From: Molanna angustata
Lineage: Eukaryota; Arthropoda; Insecta; Trichoptera; Molannidae
Length of the DNA: 64,000 nucleotides
Direction of reading: 5' to 3'
Assembly (NCBI GenBank): GCA_963576475.1
Contig: OY754964.1
Coordinates: 6,500,149 to 6,564,148 of the forward strand
This document shows positions 62,408-64,000 of the stretch, piece by piece. Below the pieces are notes generated by a model. It did no database searches and was not told where the DNA came from. It saw only the letters and a program-made list of their open reading frames with translations. Numbering within the stretch: the stretch's first letter is position 1; each line of letters opens with the position of its first letter. Both the position numbers and the translations under genes were made by a program.

Positions 62408-62538
62408 CAGCCTCCCTATACATCGTGTCATATGGAAGTGACAGTTGCCAGTCACGTGACAAATGTCACTTCCTTTCATTAAATATTCTTATCTTGTTTC
62501 TTTTCTTGAGGTAAATGACACGTTGTCTAGGGGGGCTG
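62408..62538. mobile_element. Small palindromic MITE, copy 2
   Basis: Ends 'cagcctccctatacatcgtg' and the inverse of 'cagcccccctagacaacgtg' form about 24-bp inverted repeats; the interior 'agtcacgtgac' core is shared with 50190-50312. Confidence 0.78.
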
Positions 62539-62556
62539 GTCCCCTGGACGTTGGAA

Positions 62557-62590
62557 ATTAATTTGCCCGAGTGCACGCGGGCAAATTAAT
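62557..62590. repeat. 34-bp hairpin
   Basis: 'attaatttgcccg' and 'cgggcaaattaat' flank 'agtgcacg'; nearly perfect inverted repeat just outside the MITE at 62408-62538. Confidence 0.8.
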
Positions 62591-63055
62591 GCTTCTTTAT
62601 TTCGGGCAGTATTGAGCAGTTCTCCGACGCGGCGGTTGAATACCTGTCCTTGGGTATGTTCAGAATCAACGCTCGACGTCGGGCGTCGAATGTACCTGAA
62701 GTTGCAATCTCATTGAACGCTTTCGAGCGGAGTCTCAATCTGACCGATACATCGGGCGATTTAAATGTCAAATGTCATTTATCATACATGTCTCTTTTTA
62801 TGTTATATTTTCATCGAAAGGCAACAACAATTGGGCAGTGATGTAAATAATGATCTCTGACCCTTTATTGGAAATTGTTGAATGATATTTTTATAAATAA
62901 ACCTCTTTGTGAATGCACATTGTCATCATCAAAGAGTATATAATACCTACGGATAGTTATCATAAATAATGTCGACTGACATAATAGATGCCACAGAAAC
63001 AAATAAAATACGTCATTCCACAGATAAAATAGAAGTCAACAGATACTATAACTGT

Positions 63056-63215
63056 CAGAGCGTTTTTCACCCTACAATTTTATCGAGCGTTTGGTGCGTA
63101 CACTCGACGTTCAATCTGAACGCCACAGAGTGTTTTCGAGCGTCTGTTTCCTGTCATTATGAACGGTTTGGAGCGTCACTAAGTGCACTCGGTGTTCATT
63201 GTGAACGTAGCTCTG
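63056..63215. repeat. Short element with repeated gagcg...gaacg modules
   Basis: Bounded by 'cagag' and 'ctctg'. Inside, three modules run from 'gagcgt' to 'tgaacg' (near 63086, 63140 and 63170). Similar motifs occur at 62660-62740. Possibly a hAT-like non-autonomous element; ends are too short to prove. Confidence 0.45.
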
Positions 63216-64000
63216 GCTTGAATGTTTCGGAGCCAAGACATGAGAATCGACGATGAGAATCTTTCAACATAATGTAGGAATAATGCTATATGTAGATACA
63301 TATTATGTTTAAACATTGTAGGTATATTGTCGATAGTTTTTTTTATTGCTCGATTTATATCTTAAAATAAAACGATAGAAATATATGTAAAATATGTCGT
63401 GAGGATAGTAGTACGAGTTCGTCATTTAGTTGCTACACAAATTTAATCAATTTCCTAGAATGGTATGTGTATTGTGTAAGATATTTTAAGAGACAAAGTA
63501 TTGCTTACTAGATTAACTTGTGTAATGTTTATAAAATTGTATTTACGATAAAATCGTATTATGTGATTAAGAATTTTTATTACGTTTGATAAAAAAATTT
63601 TGTATACCTACATAAATTGAGTGAAAATTTTGTCATTAAATAAATAAATAATACGTTTTCCTAAAAATATCAAACCCATAGAACAAAATAGTGTCTTAAT
63701 GGTACAAATTAAATGTATAAGTAAATGTACAAATTCGTATTAAAAATATAATTATGTCGTCCATAAATTAAAAATGTTTGGTACACTATTGTAACTAAAT
63801 GTTGTTTGGTGTCTATTTTTATGAGACAGATGATAAACGGAGATTGATAATTACGGTGTATTTAATACGATTTTATTTAAAAAAAACTTATTTTTGTGTC
63901 TGCAAATGTCAATGTGTTCAATAAAACAAAGAATTTGACAGTAAAACGAAGAAGAAGTATTTAGAATTAAGATGATTGTATTTTGGTGATGTAAAATATA
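63216..64000. other. AT-rich intergenic DNA to window end
   Basis: No supported feature. Confidence 0.35.

Noticed and set aside
1..64000. A new defence or biosynthetic multi-gene system
   Set aside because: Only two host genes and transposon debris are supported; nothing groups functionally.

Overview
This is an AT-rich animal nuclear window, most probably from an insect. Interrupted genes with GT/AG introns, a non-LTR retrotransposon population typical of insects (RTE, CR1/L2 and Jockey/R1-like tails), tRNA-derived SINEs, and Tc1/mariner, pogo/Tigger and PIF/Harbinger remnants all point that way. Nothing is prokaryotic: there are no operons, no ribosome-binding sites and no CRISPR. Order-level placement (possibly Hemiptera) is a guess from transposon flavour only.

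Two host genes converge. On the + strand (4645-6648) lie the last four exons of an SLC17-type (sialin / inorganic phosphate cotransporter-like) major facilitator gene; its 5' exons were not recognised and probably lie left of the window. On the - strand (46043 down to 22342) I reconstructed a complete 14-exon gene for a ZUFSP/ZUP1-like zinc-finger ubiquitin peptidase: an N-terminal pair of zinc fingers, a Ser/Asn-rich linker, three more zinc fingers, and a C78-type papain-fold peptidase with Cys571, His712 and Asp738. Every splice phase agrees and the model gives 823 codons. The terminal exon is tentative; if the preceding donor is not used, the protein ends at 26499 with 791 residues.

The introns of the ZUP1 gene carry most of the large retrotransposons: a degraded RTE-like LINE (28.7-30.9 kb, +), a CR1/L2 LINE broken by a 13-bp tandem duplication (33.5-35.0 kb, +), and a full-length RTE-type LINE with an uninterrupted 1038-codon ORF and a perfect 13-bp target-site duplication (36620-39970, -). 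The 6.6-22.3 kb intergenic region holds SINEs, a mariner with perfect 27-bp inverted repeats nested in a SINE, a Tigger-like element and a PIF/Harbinger relic. From 46 to 64 kb I see no confident gene, only LINE tails, satellites, foldback elements and an approximately 0.7-0.8 kb repeat present in inverted orientation.

The most interesting items are a near-perfect foldback palindrome (53791-54017) whose single-arm ancestor-like copy sits at 26238-26325, the nested mariner with Asn in place of a catalytic Asp, the intact LINE, the possible alternative C-termini of ZUP1, and a SINE carried inside a longer repeat unit. I did not find a convincing new multi-gene system. No alignment or database search was run; family calls rest on motif recognition.
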